This document shows positions 26,630 through 35,700 of a DNA stretch of 64,000 nucleotides, one piece after another (the first letter of the stretch is position 1; each line of letters begins with the position of its first letter). The stretch covers positions 3,348,001 to 3,412,000 of the forward strand of contig NZ_QTUB01000001.1 in NCBI RefSeq assembly GCF_003386665.1, in the 5' to 3' direction. The notes under the pieces were generated by a model, which made no database searches, had not been told where the DNA came from, and saw only the letters and a program-made list of their open reading frames with translations. A program made the position numbers and the translations under genes. This DNA is from Xenorhabdus cabanillasii (lineage in GTDB: Bacteria > Pseudomonadota > Gammaproteobacteria > Enterobacterales > Enterobacteriaceae).

Positions 26630-27691
26630 TACTGTTACAATCGATAACACGATAACCTGATTCTCTGCCTGTTCTTATGAAATCGAAGATAATACTTTCT
26701 GAGCCTGAACGAATCACATTGCAACAACTTGCTTTGAATCATCCACATCGGGACATTCGTACGCGAGGAACGGGTTTGCTCATGCTTGCCAGAGGGATCA
26801 AGCCGTCCCAGATCACCGCTGAAATCGGATGCAGTCTCCGGGTTATCTATAATTGGGTTCACATGTGGCACAATTCAGGGATAGCGGGATTATTAGGTGG
26901 TCATGCCGGAGGCCGGTATCTCGCCATGACGCCTGACATGATTGCCACTGCGGTCGAAGCGGCCAGCGCAGAGTCCCTGACACTCGCCCGGATAGCTCAG
27001 TGCGTTGAGGCAAAGCATGGTGCCCTGCCTTGTACGCTTGAAACGCTGGCAAATACCCTGAAAAAGCAGGGGCTCACCTATAAACGAACCCGACTGTCGC
27101 TTAAAAAAAGCGTAACGAAACGGAGTTTGCTAAAAAATCCGCCTTGCTGAATAAAATTAAGGCTGGAGCACAGTTAGGCCATTACCGTCTGCTCTATTTC
27201 GATGAGGCGGGTTTTGCCGCGTCTCCTCCGGTGCAATATGGATGGAGTCCACGGGGTAAGCCCCATAAAACTGAGCCTCGAGAGCATGACAGACGGTCAG
27301 TTCTGGGGGCGTTAAATTACACGGATAACACGCTGTTTTACCAGACAACGTCAGGCAGTATCACGCGCGATGACGTGATTGATTTTTTAGAGCAGGTCGC
27401 CAAACAAGGGGACAACCGCCTGACATTTTTAGTGTTGGATAATGCGCGTATCCATCACGGGATCGAAGAACAAATCAGAAATGGCTGGTTACGAGAACAC
27501 AACATGTTTTTATTCTATCTTCCCGCTTACAGCCCAGAGCTGAATTTGATTGAGATCGTCTGGAAACAGGCCAAATACCATTGGCGACGTTTTATCACTT
27601 GGACTCAGAATACAATGGAGCATGAATTAAATACTTTATTGAAAGGTTATGGCGACCAATTTGCAATTAACTTTTCTTGAGTACTTAACAG
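26630..27691 (+). mobile_element. IS630-family insertion sequence
   Basis: Bounds are estimates. A possible target TA lies at 26630-26631 followed by CTGTTAC. The far side has CTTAACAG ending at about 27691, giving only a short imperfect inverted match and no second clear TA. It carries the two-frame transposase at 26677-27680. The left end abuts the start codon of dmsC and the right end lies ~280 bases before fnr. Confidence 0.65.
26677..27680 (+). CDS. IS630 transposase, joined by -1 frameshift
   Basis: The first frame (26677-27150, 157 residues) carries helix-turn-helix DNA-binding motifs (LQQLALNHPHRDIRTRG, ITAEIGCSLRVIYNWVHMW). The second frame (open to 27680) holds the DDE catalytic core: LLYFDEAGFA, FLVLDNARIHH and SPELNLIEIVW. 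A run of seven A at 27103-27109 lets ribosomes slip back one base, giving LKKKRNETEFAKKSA and a joined ~334-residue protein. Programmed -1 slippage is known in several IS630 members. Alternatively the element has decayed by a single indel. Confidence 0.8.
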
Positions 27692-27936
27692 CCATTCACT
27701 CATGCTAATCCATCCATTTATCTGTAAACCCACCTCTATCGTCAATACACTACCAGCAACATAACATTATATTATTAACATAATTTCAGTTTTATTGGTG
27801 TGTTATATCGAGTGTGCAGAATTTTACGCAAGTTAAGCCTTAATCACAGCAAAATTTCATTTTTTTCTTCGTCAATAACAAAGATAATGACTAATAAAAA
27901 ATCAGGCTCTTATCAGAGCCACCTAAATATGTTAAA

Positions 27937-27950
27937 TTGACGAACATCAA
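27937..27950 (+). promoter_or_regulatory. FNR box upstream of fnr
   Basis: TTGAC-GAAC-ATCAA matches the TTGAT-N4-ATCAA consensus with one change. It ends 23 bases before the fnr start codon, the expected place for negative autoregulation as in E. coli. Confidence 0.75.
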
Positions 27951-27972
27951 TCATTTCTAACGAGCACTTCCT

Positions 27973-28729
27973 ATGGTTCCGGAAAAAACGCATTATTAGA
28001 CGGATTCAATCAGGTGGTTGTGCAATCCACTGTCAGGATTGCAGCATTAACCAACTATGCATTCCTTTCACTTTAAACGAACATGAACTCGATCAGCTTG
28101 ATAATATCATTGAGCGTAAGAAACCCATCCAAAAAGGGCAAACTCTTTTTAAAGCTGGTGATGTATTAAAATCGCTTTATGCTATCCGTTCTGGAACTAT
28201 CAAAAGCTATACAATCACCGAAGAAGGTGATGAGCAAATCACAGGCTTCCATCTTGCCGGAGATTTAGTCGGGTTTGATGCCATAATCAACACAGAGCAT
28301 CCTAGTTTTGCTCAGGCATTGGAAACTTCAATGGTATGCGAAATTCCATTTGAAACATTGGATGATCTTTCCGGAAAAATGCCAAATCTCCGCCAGCAGA
28401 TGATGCGTTTGATGAGTGGTGAAATTAAAGGTGATCAGGAAATGATCCTCTTATTATCCAAAAAGAATGCAGAAGAAAGGCTGGCGGCATTTGTTTATAA
28501 TTTGTCCCGCCGTTTTTCGCAACGCGGTTTTTCCCCCCGTGAATTCCGTCTGACTATGACACGTGGTGATATCGGTAATTATCTCGGTTTGACAGTTGAA
28601 ACCATCAGCCGTCTGCTTGGACGTTTTCAGAAAAATGGAATTTTAAGTGTTAAAGGAAAGTATATCACTGTAGAAAACATGGAAAAATTAACTGAACTGG
28701 CAGGTAAAGCCCACGTAAATGTGACATAA
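27973..28729 (+). pseudogene. fnr: fnr, anaerobic regulator, with a +1 frameshift near the start
   Basis: The frame from 27989 to 28729 encodes an almost complete [24 protein letters not shown] holds three of the iron-sulphur cysteines. A cAMP-receptor-like fold and C-terminal HTH ([20 protein letters not shown]) follow. The expected start ATG at 27973-27975 (reading MVPEK) is in another frame because the A run at 27983-27988 has six A where five would join the frames. From this ATG translation stops after eight codons. No ATG, GTG or TTG lies in the long frame until 28319. uspE follows, as in E. coli. The frameshift is real in the given sequence; it may be a sequencing error or a true lesion. 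Confidence 0.85.
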
Positions 28730-28748
28730 AGTTATTCCAAAATTTAAG

Positions 28749-28775
28749 CCAGATCACTATATTTTGCTGATCTGG
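28749..28775 (+). terminator. Weak terminator after fnr
   Basis: Arms CCAGATCA and TGATCTGG with an 11-base loop, 20 bases after the fnr stop. The T-run is poor. Confidence 0.5.
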
Positions 28776-28859
28776 TACTCTCCTACCCTGTTATAGTTGT
28801 CTATATTAGTTTATCTTTCTGCCTGAAAGGCACATCCAGCCTCTGCGAGGTATTAATAT

Positions 28860-29801
28860 ATGGCAAACTACCAAAACCTCTTAGTTGCAATTGATCCGGA
28901 TCAGGATGATCAGCCAGCATTAAGACGTGCGGTATATATCGTGCAACGTAATGGTGGCCGGATTAAGGCTTTCTTGCCCATTTATGATCTTTCATATGAT
29001 ATGACTACGTTACTTTCTCCCGAAGAAAGAAACGCTATGCGTAAAGGTGTTATTGGTCAACGGGTCGCTTGGATAAAACAACAAGCACACTACTACCTTG
29101 AATCAGGAATTGATATTGAAATCAAAGTGGTTTGGCATAATCGTTTTTATGAAGCGATCATTCAGGAGGTTATTTCTGGAGAACATGATTTGCTATTGAA
29201 GATGGCACATCAGCATTCTCTATTGGAGTCTATGATTTTTACACCGCTCGACTGGCACTTATTGCGTAAATGCCCTTGTCCTGTCTGGATGGTAAAAGAC
29301 CAGATATGGCCAGAAAAAGGATCGGCAGTTGTTGCGGTGAATTTATCAAACGAAGAATCCTATCATAATGAACTCAATCTAAAATTAGTGCGTGAAACAC
29401 AAGAACTTGCTAACAGAATTGTAAAAGAACCTCTTATTCACCTTGTCAGTGCCTACCCCGCTGCTCCTTTAAACATTGCAACAGAACTGCCTGATTTTGA
29501 TCCCAATGTATATAATCAGGCATTACGCGGTCAGCACTTGGTCGCAATGAAAGAACTACGACAAAAATTTTGTATCAGTGAAGAGCAAACGCATGTTCAG
29601 GAAGGTTTGCCGGAAAAAGTCATTCCTGAAATTTGCGAGGAGATTAATGCTGGTGTGGTTGTTTTAGGCATTCTTGGACGTACTGGTTTATCTGCTGCAT
29701 TTCTTGGTAATACTGCAGAACATGTTATCGATCGGTTAAAATGCGATCTACTGGCAATTAAACCTGATGGTTTCGTTTGTCCGATTGATGTGGATGAATA
29801 A
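28860..29801 (+). CDS. uspE: Universal stress protein E
   Basis: A 313-residue tandem UspA-domain protein. The first domain starts [20 protein letters not shown]; the second ends [28 protein letters not shown], with the Usp G-x-x-G-x9-G(S/T)-like nucleotide loop. Length and order after fnr match enterobacterial UspE, which supports stress survival and motility/adhesion control. It has its own spacer of 130 bases from fnr and a strong terminator. Confidence 0.93.
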   Translation: MANYQNLLVAIDPDQDDQPALRRAVYIVQRNGGRIKAFLPIYDLSYDMTTLLSPEERNAMRKGVIGQRVAWIKQQAHYYLESGIDIEIKVVWHNRFYEAIIQEVISGEHDLLLKMAHQHSLLESMIFTPLDWHLLRKCPCPVWMVKDQIWPEKGSAVVAVNLSNEESYHNELNLKLVRETQELANRIVKEPLIHLVSAYPAAPLNIATELPDFDPNVYNQALRGQHLVAMKELRQKFCISEEQTHVQEGLPEKVIPEICEEINAGVVVLGILGRTGLSAAFLGNTAEHVIDRLKCDLLAIKPDGFVCPIDVDE

Positions 29802-29820
29802 TAATCGACAATGATTCAAT

Positions 29821-29861
29821 AGTTTGCCTGAAACTTGAATAAATCCTATTTCAGGCAAACT
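29821..29861. terminator. Terminator between uspE and the recombinase gene
   Basis: Perfect 13-bp arms AGTTTGCCTGAAA and TTTCAGGCAAACT. It serves the convergent uspE and integrase genes. Confidence 0.75.
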
Positions 29862-29873
29862 ATGATTACCAAA

Positions 29874-30902
29874 TCAAAAATTCAAATTTCTGGCCGCATT
29901 TCTCAGACGTTCATCTCCACGCCGATCATATTTTTGGGTTGTCGTAATACTTGAGTGTCCCATTGCATCTTTAACAGTCACAATATCTTCGCCATTATCC
30001 AACATAGCTGAGGCAAAGGTTCTACGCAGATCGTGAGGAGCAAATTTTTCTATTCCGCTTTCAATCCTGCGAGTTTCCAATATGTGATAAATAGCCTGAT
30101 CGGAAAGGCGGTTTTCTGTTACATCATCATGCCGTCGGATACGAGTAAATAATGGCCCGGCATGATCTCCCCGAACTTCATCGACCCAACGATTCAATCG
30201 CCTCCATGTTCCTTCCGGCATATATGACAAACGTTCTTTGTTTCCTTTCCCCATCACTCTTAATGCTTGTTCACGATAAATGATATGTTTCAGATCTAAT
30301 GAGACAATTTCTGAACGGCGCAGACCACAACCTACCAAAATGCCAATAATGGCTGCATCGCGTAAGCCTTTTGTACTGAGATCGTTTTCACAAGTATAAA
30401 ATAAAGTCTTAATTTCATAACGCTCAAGCGCCCGCCCTTTGGGTAAGCGACTTCCTCTGACAGAACGTACTTGTTTAATGTGTTGAAAACTATCTGTGTC
30501 AAGCTGTTTCATTGTCCAGGCTTCTAATGCAACTCCCTTCAATGCAGAAAGATAAGTATTGATCGTTGCAGGTGCTTTGCCTGAATCAGAGAGCAATTCC
30601 ATAATAGCCTGAATATGATGGCGTCGTAGATTACTCCATAAACAGTCCTGAACATTTTGGTAACTCAGCATTTTTGCCACAATATTAAGAAATGACTTCA
30701 TAGTTTGGCGACTTCGCTTTGAACCAAGACTGACAAGATATGCAATGGCAGGATTGTCATATACTTGATGACCAAGTGCCGACAATGGCATAACCATGCC
30801 CTGATTTTGATAGTCGCTAGAATTATGTTGCTCATCAGAAGGCACAATCAGTGAGTTTTTCTCCTCTTTATTTTTATCGTTCTTCTCATCTTTATAGTGC
30901 AT
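29874..30902 (-). CDS. Tyrosine site-specific recombinase (phage-integrase family)
   Basis: A 342-residue recombinase. Core-binding SAM-like domain at ~60-150. The catalytic domain shows the first Arg in VGCGLRRSEIVSL, Lys in GKGNKERL, His and Arg in PHDLRRTFAS, His in MGHSSITTTQ and the nucleophile Tyr in KYDRR. All active residues are present, so it should be active. It stands at the left border of the 31-43 kb plastic region, but I found no tRNA or att repeats, so its role in moving the island is unproven. It could also be a resident XerC-like or inverting recombinase. Confidence 0.88.
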   Translation of the reverse strand: MHYKDEKNDKNKEEKNSLIVPSDEQHNSSDYQNQGMVMPLSALGHQVYDNPAIAYLVSLGSKRSRQTMKSFLNIVAKMLSYQNVQDCLWSNLRRHHIQAIMELLSDSGKAPATINTYLSALKGVALEAWTMKQLDTDSFQHIKQVRSVRGSRLPKGRALERYEIKTLFYTCENDLSTKGLRDAAIIGILVGCGLRRSEIVSLDLKHIIYREQALRVMGKGNKERLSYMPEGTWRRLNRWVDEVRGDHAGPLFTRIRRHDDVTENRLSDQAIYHILETRRIESGIEKFAPHDLRRTFASAMLDNGEDIVTVKDAMGHSSITTTQKYDRRGDERLRNAARNLNF

Positions 30903-31241
30903 AACTGCCCTCTGACTCTAATGTCTATTGATTGCGCTACGTAAAAATTGGGACTTATGACTCACACGATATTATTGTGAAAATCTTACTTTTTCAAATG
31001 TATATTTTAATAAGTAGAGAAAATATGGTAGGAAGCCCGTAGTGTTTAGTTGTTGAATATAGACAATAAAGTTTGTACATAAGGGATAGCTACTGATGCA
31101 TAACCTATTGATACGGAGTCTGACATTCAGTGACGTTTATTGTTTGAAAAAGAAGAAACCGTCACTAAATTTTTCTGGTTGGAAGAAAATGAATTAGTGA
31201 CGGCATAAACAGCATTCAAGTTATATTAATATCATACTGAC
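30903..31241. other. Spacer left of the T6SS scrapyard
   Basis: Contains the recombinase promoter and a 10-bp inverted repeat (CCGTCACTAA at 31159-31168, TTAGTGACGG at 31194-31203). Nothing else recognised. Confidence 0.4.
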
Positions 31242-31328
31242 TCAGTATCGCTGCTGATTAACAACATTCTCCACGCCCGCCTGCCAGCTGCGGATCTGCC
31301 AGACACCGTTATCTGTGCGTATTACCAT
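31242..31328 (-). pseudogene. 28-codon scrap with protein-like C terminus
   Basis: From an ATG the frame reads MVIRTDNGVWQIRSWQAG and ends VENVVNQQRY. It looks like a gene C terminus rather than a full gene. It lies just after the truncated DUF4150 copy in the leftward direction. Family not recognised. Confidence 0.35.
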
Positions 31329-31337
31329 CCAAGTAGA

Positions 31338-31637
31338 TCACCCAATAATTACCTGATCTCTTTCATGGTAATACGCACATACCACCGTGCCACTTTTCAC
31401 CCCCATCGCCGTTCCCGCCTCATCTCCCAATGTCTGCGGGACAAAACTTTGCCCGAATACCACCACTGGCTGCCCTGCCCGTACTGATGAGACCGGTGCA
31501 GAGGAATCTTCCAGTTTAGCGATTACGGGATAAGGAATCGGAGGAGTGGCCGGTCCCAGTGGGGTTTTGCAAACATCGGGAACCAGACTGATAATCAACC
31601 ATTGAGTATCTTTACGGGCAACATAGTTATCCGCCAT
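31338..31637 (-). pseudogene. Truncated DUF4150 (PAAR-like) gene copy
   Basis: Its first ~82 residues are nearly identical to the intact DUF4150 gene at 36880-37236 (MADNYVARKDTQWLIISLVP, KSGTV). After VKSGTV the sequence switches to VCAYYHERDQVIIG and stops, losing the C-terminal third. It is part of a deleted second copy of the T6SS operon (with 31668-31753 and 31754-32117). Confidence 0.75.
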
Positions 31638-31667
31638 GATCCTGCTCTTGTTCAGGTGCAAATGTGA

Positions 31668-31753
31668 TTAAGGGGCTTTGGGGTTTATTTCAAACCGGGC
31701 TTCCGCCGCTTTGACGATGCCCCGGTAATTGGGTTTAACAGACTGATATCTTC
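31668..31753 (-). pseudogene. DUF2169 3'-end scrap fused to tssF leader
   Basis: The frame ends AAEARFEINPKAP then stop, matching the C terminus of the intact DUF2169 protein (TEARFEINPKAPLITF). One G is missing relative to the intact copy, which causes the early stop. Upstream it joins directly the ribosome-site region of the tssF copy at 31754. So tssF, vgrG and most of DUF2169 were removed by one deletion. Confidence 0.65.
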
Positions 31754-32117
31754 ACTTCCCTCCAATAAGCTCACATCAGACGGAATATTATGCTTAAATT
31801 TCAAGTTATTTTTTATTTGAAAGATTTTTATATTAATAATTTAAAAATAAAATCCATAGTAAAAGGAATGCTTCTTTACTTTAAAGGAGTAAAGGCAAGA
31901 ATCTGCATTATGATTTTCAATTGTATTTGTTATGAAGTTACATAACATTAAAGACCAGTAAAATAACAAATAGAAACATATTATTAACAATCATTGTAAT
32001 CGTTAAGTTATTTTACTTTATCCCTGCTAACTATCTAACGGGATATAAGTTATGGTATTGATTATTTTGTTATTTTTAGTGTTATTTTTAGTGTTGTTGA
32101 GAAGATGATTTGGTTAA
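31754..32117. repeat. T6SS operon leader, copy 1
   Basis: This segment matches 42100-42414 in the same orientation: ACTTCCCTCCAATAAG, GACGGAATATTATGC and so on up to TGATTTGGTTAA, with scattered changes and small indels. It is the promoter and ribosome-site region of a tssF-vgrG operon, here no longer attached to tssF. After the shared GGTTAA, copy 1 continues into an nth fragment and copy 2 into a recombinase fragment. Confidence 0.75.
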
Positions 32118-32236
32118 AGGTTGATTGCCACCATTGGCTGATCCTGCACGGGCGTTATACCTGTATTGCCCGTAAACCGCGTTGTGGATCTTGTATTATT
32201 GAAGATCTGTGTGAGTTTGGGGATAAGACGGGGTAA
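32117..32236 (+). pseudogene. nth: Endonuclease III (nth) C-terminal fragment
   Basis: 39 codons read KVDCHHWLILHGRYTCIARK then PRCGSCIIEDLCEFGDKTG and stop. This is the Nth C terminus with its [4Fe-4S] motif (C-x6-C-x2-C-x5-C). There is no upstream part; the sequence begins exactly where the shared T6SS leader repeat ends (32117). The motif match is strong, so the identification is secure. It cannot work alone. Confidence 0.85.
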
Positions 32237-32256
32237 TATTATCCAGAATGCCGGTA

Positions 32257-32379
32257 TCAATGCCCAGTGAAACGCGCCACATCGACAACCCGCTGCTGAT
32301 GAAGAACCAGATGAAGAACCACTTGCTGAATAGCTTCAAGTTTAAATTCAGTGGAATATTGCCGTCTAGATGATTCCAG
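32257..32379 (-). pseudogene. IS3-family OrfA N-terminal fragment
   Basis: 41 codons read SSRRQYSTEFKLEAIQQVV, then HQQRVVDVARFTG and stop. This matches the N terminus of IS3-type OrfA (RYSPEFKLEAV...VVDVAR). A tandem duplication of about 15 bases (LHLVLH) interrupts it. Only a relic. Confidence 0.7.
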
Positions 32380-32462
32380 TTTTATACTGATACCTCACTT
32401 TCACGTTAATAAAATATTAGCAGGCTTGTGAGGTGTCGGGAATTGTTATACCACTACAGATT

Positions 32463-32705
32463 TTACTCATAAGCTCTTGCAGCCATTAAAATATCAGCAA
32501 TAAATGCCCAATTAATATTTTCTGGAACAGGTAATTTTTGATTTAAATAATATCCATCCATATCCTCTATCCAAAATGACATAGCTTCAAGATATGAGGG
32601 CCGATCTTTATTTCTCCACTCATTCAAATTATTTCTGGCGTTTGAAGACAAAAACTCAAGAAGTTCAATGAGATCTTCTCTGGTCTTTATTTCTTTAGTA
32701 TTCAT
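32463..32705 (-). CDS. Immunity protein for the Rhs toxin
   Basis: An 80-residue acidic protein directly downstream (6 bases) of the rhs gene, the standard place for the cognate immunity gene. The segment EWRNKDRPSYLEAMSFWIEDMDGYY resembles small DUF7660-type immunity proteins, by eye. It would bind the C-terminal toxin domain and protect kin cells. Position is the main evidence. Confidence 0.75.
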   Translation of the reverse strand: MNTKEIKTREDLIELLEFLSSNARNNLNEWRNKDRPSYLEAMSFWIEDMDGYYLNQKLPVPENINWAFIADILMAARAYE

Positions 32706-32711
32706 AAAATA

Positions 32712-35700
32712 TCACTCCAATGTTCTCGGTCTCCCAGCGCCCAAAAGTGTGATTCTTTTACCAGATAATCTTGTTGTCATTTTCCAATAATTCCAATTCA
32801 TATCATCCACTGTCGCCCATCTAAACGGAACACGACGAAGCCCCGCTAACTTGAATGCGGCTAATCTACGATGATCTAGAGTCCATCTGTTACCCTCTGT
32901 ATCTTTCCATATCCTAATTGGTCGTAAATCAGAAGGCCTCAAAGTACCATCACGCAAATCTCTTGCATTATTTAAAACAGTATAATATCTTCCTCTTCCT
33001 GTGCTATTGCTTATAGAACTTTGCATATATCGAACTTTTCTTGGATTAATTTCCCCGTCTGCGTCTGGCCTTCTACATGTTAGACCCAGTGGATCGATCC
33101 AGCTTAATGGATTAGGTGCATACTGATAAAGATTCAGTCCCCCCAACAGCCCTATCGGGTCAGGCGTAATATACTGCCCTGTGCCACAATCATAATACCG
33201 AAACCGATTATAATATAACCCACTTTCCTCGTCTTCATACTGCCCGGCAAACCGCAGGTTGCAGCTCACATGGTAATCTTCATCATTTGCCGCCAATAGC
33301 GGCATCCGTTCAGATTTACCCCACGTGGTCAGCCGACTTGCCCAGACCAGCTTACCGGATTCACTCAGTATTTCCCGCGGTGTGCCATGATGATCACTGA
33401 CAATATAATGCAGTTTGCCTTTTTCATAACGCGCTGACGGGACTAATGCGCCCGGCTGATACAGCCAGCAAATACTGTGGTCATAGGCCGGGGTGCCATC
33501 TGCATACAGCGGGGTTTCTTCCACCAACTGGTTACCACTCCACAGGTAGTCATACCCCATAATGGCACCGGGTTTTGCGGTTAAATCCGGTTTACCTTCC
33601 AGCCAGCGTTGTAAATTTGCCGCAGCCAGTTTGCCATCGTGCACTTTCAGCTTGCGGATACGCCGGCCAAAGGCATCATAGCGATAGTGCCAGCGGGAAC
33701 CATCCGGTGTTTCGCAGTGGGTTAGCTGATTTTGCGTATCCCAACGATAACGCCATATTTGTGGGCGAAAACCGTCACGGTGTTCGGTTTTTTCCACCTG
33801 CCGGCCATTGTCATCATAGTGGTAAGTCACGTTGCCGCGTTTAATAACCCGACCTGCCTGCTGATGCTGTTCAATCTGCTCAATCGCCCCTTTTGCATCC
33901 ACCAACACATGCAAGTTCACATTGCCATTGGGGTCATAACGAAACTGCTCTTCATAGGGCAATCGGCCATTGAATTCGGCGCTAACAATCTGGTCATTCT
34001 GGTTATAGCGGTAACGGGTCTGCCCCCAAATACCGTCATCGATCATTCTGACACTGTATGCGCGGTCATACTGCCAGCTACGGTTAACCGCGGTGGCTTG
34101 CGGTGGAAAATGGGGATCGTTCTGCGCCAACGTTTCACGGAACAACACGGTAGCCCGCCCGGCGGACTGGTGTGCCAATAACCCGGTAGCAGTATACCGG
34201 CTGGCCAGAATAAACCCTTCCGCGCTTTCCCTGACCGTTTCCCGCCCTAACGTATCATGGGTAAAGCTCAACGGCGTATGCTGGTTAAACTGAAAATGGT
34301 TCACAGCCCCCATGATGTTATAACCCCAGTTCAGGGTATGCTCACCGCGGGTTTCCGCCGTTAATTGCCCGGTCAGGCTGTTCCACTCACGGGTGATTTC
34401 ACGCCCATTAATGCGTTCACAAACAGGTAAACCAACCGCATCATATTCGTATTCCACTACAGCATCGTCATTGGTTGCCCTGATAAGCTGGCGACGCACG
34501 TTATATTCGTAAGTGGTGGTGGATTTCAGTTCGTACCTGTCTTCCTGCTGATGCCCGCTTTCCTGTCGGGTCAATAATCCTGCCGACGAGTAATGCCAAC
34601 GCAAGACGTGGTTATCCGGATAGCGGGCCTGAATACGACGCCCCAGCGCATCATACTGATAGTCGATGGTACGGCCGGTAAAGTCGATTTCACGGATAAC
34701 CTGACCCGCGGCATCCCGTTCATAGCGATACGTTTCCCCTGTCGAGGCGGTGACGGAACAAAAGCGCGTAAGGCGGTCATAACCAAAATGCAATGTCGTG
34801 CCATCCGGACGGGTCATGTGGGTCAGCAGGTCAAACGCCCCATAGCGGTAACGCGTCGTGCGGCCTTCCCCGTCAGTTACCGCGACCACACGCCGTTCGC
34901 TGTCATATTCAAGCTGTTGAGTCACCCCATCCGGCCATTCAATTTCAGTCAGGCTGCCATTATCGAGACTGGCATGAACAGCACTGTAGCGATAGCGGGT
35001 TTCCTGCTTAAGCGCATCGGTAGTACGGCGCAGACGCCCCAGTTCATCCAGTTCCAGACCGGTTGTCTGACCATCCGGTGTCATCATCGCGGCCAGCCGC
35101 TGATGCTCATCATAGGCGTAGTGCCACTGCCGGCCATCCGGCAAAAGCCGTTGCCGCAACTCGCCATGAATACCGTACTGATATGCTTCTGTATGCCCTT
35201 GTGGGTCAGTGACTGCGGTCAGATTGCCTTGCTCATCATGCTGGAAGCGCCAGATATCCCCCGGGGGTAAAATCGCTTCAATAAGCTGACCGTGTTCATT
35301 ATAGTCATAATAAAAAGCGTCCCCCGTGGGCAGTATAATTTCGGTCAGTGCCCCGTCATGGTTGTAATCAAACGTGGTGTAACCGCCCAGCGGATCAATT
35401 TCCCACACTTTCTGGTTATAACGCCACTGCGTCCGGGTTTCGCGCCCTAACGGATCAACCTCACGGATCACCTGATTATTCTGGTTGTAATAGGAAAGGG
35501 TTTTTCCGCCTTCGGCATCCAGATAAGTGGTTACACGGGCCTCATCGTCATAGATAAAACGATCTGCCCAATAACCTTCGGAGGAATGGGTGGAAACGAC
35601 CCGTCCACGTTCATCATAGTGAATATAAAAATCGGTCTTATCCGTATCGTGCCAGCGGGTCATAAACCCTTGTGCAGTGTATTCATGCCACAGATGATTT

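Noticed and set aside
31141..31206. Short frame LLFEKEETVTKFFWLEENELV to a stop at 31206
   Set aside because: Only 24 codons, no start, and no family match; the inverted repeat there explains part of the sequence.
29874..31241. Search for a tRNA or att direct repeats next to the tyrosine recombinase
   Set aside because: No tRNA-like sequence or paired repeat was found by eye, so the recombinase cannot be tied to the neighbouring island.
34593..35270. Long rightward open frame (225 codons) inside the Rhs gene
   Set aside because: It is antisense to the well-supported YD-repeat region; no ribosome site or family features.
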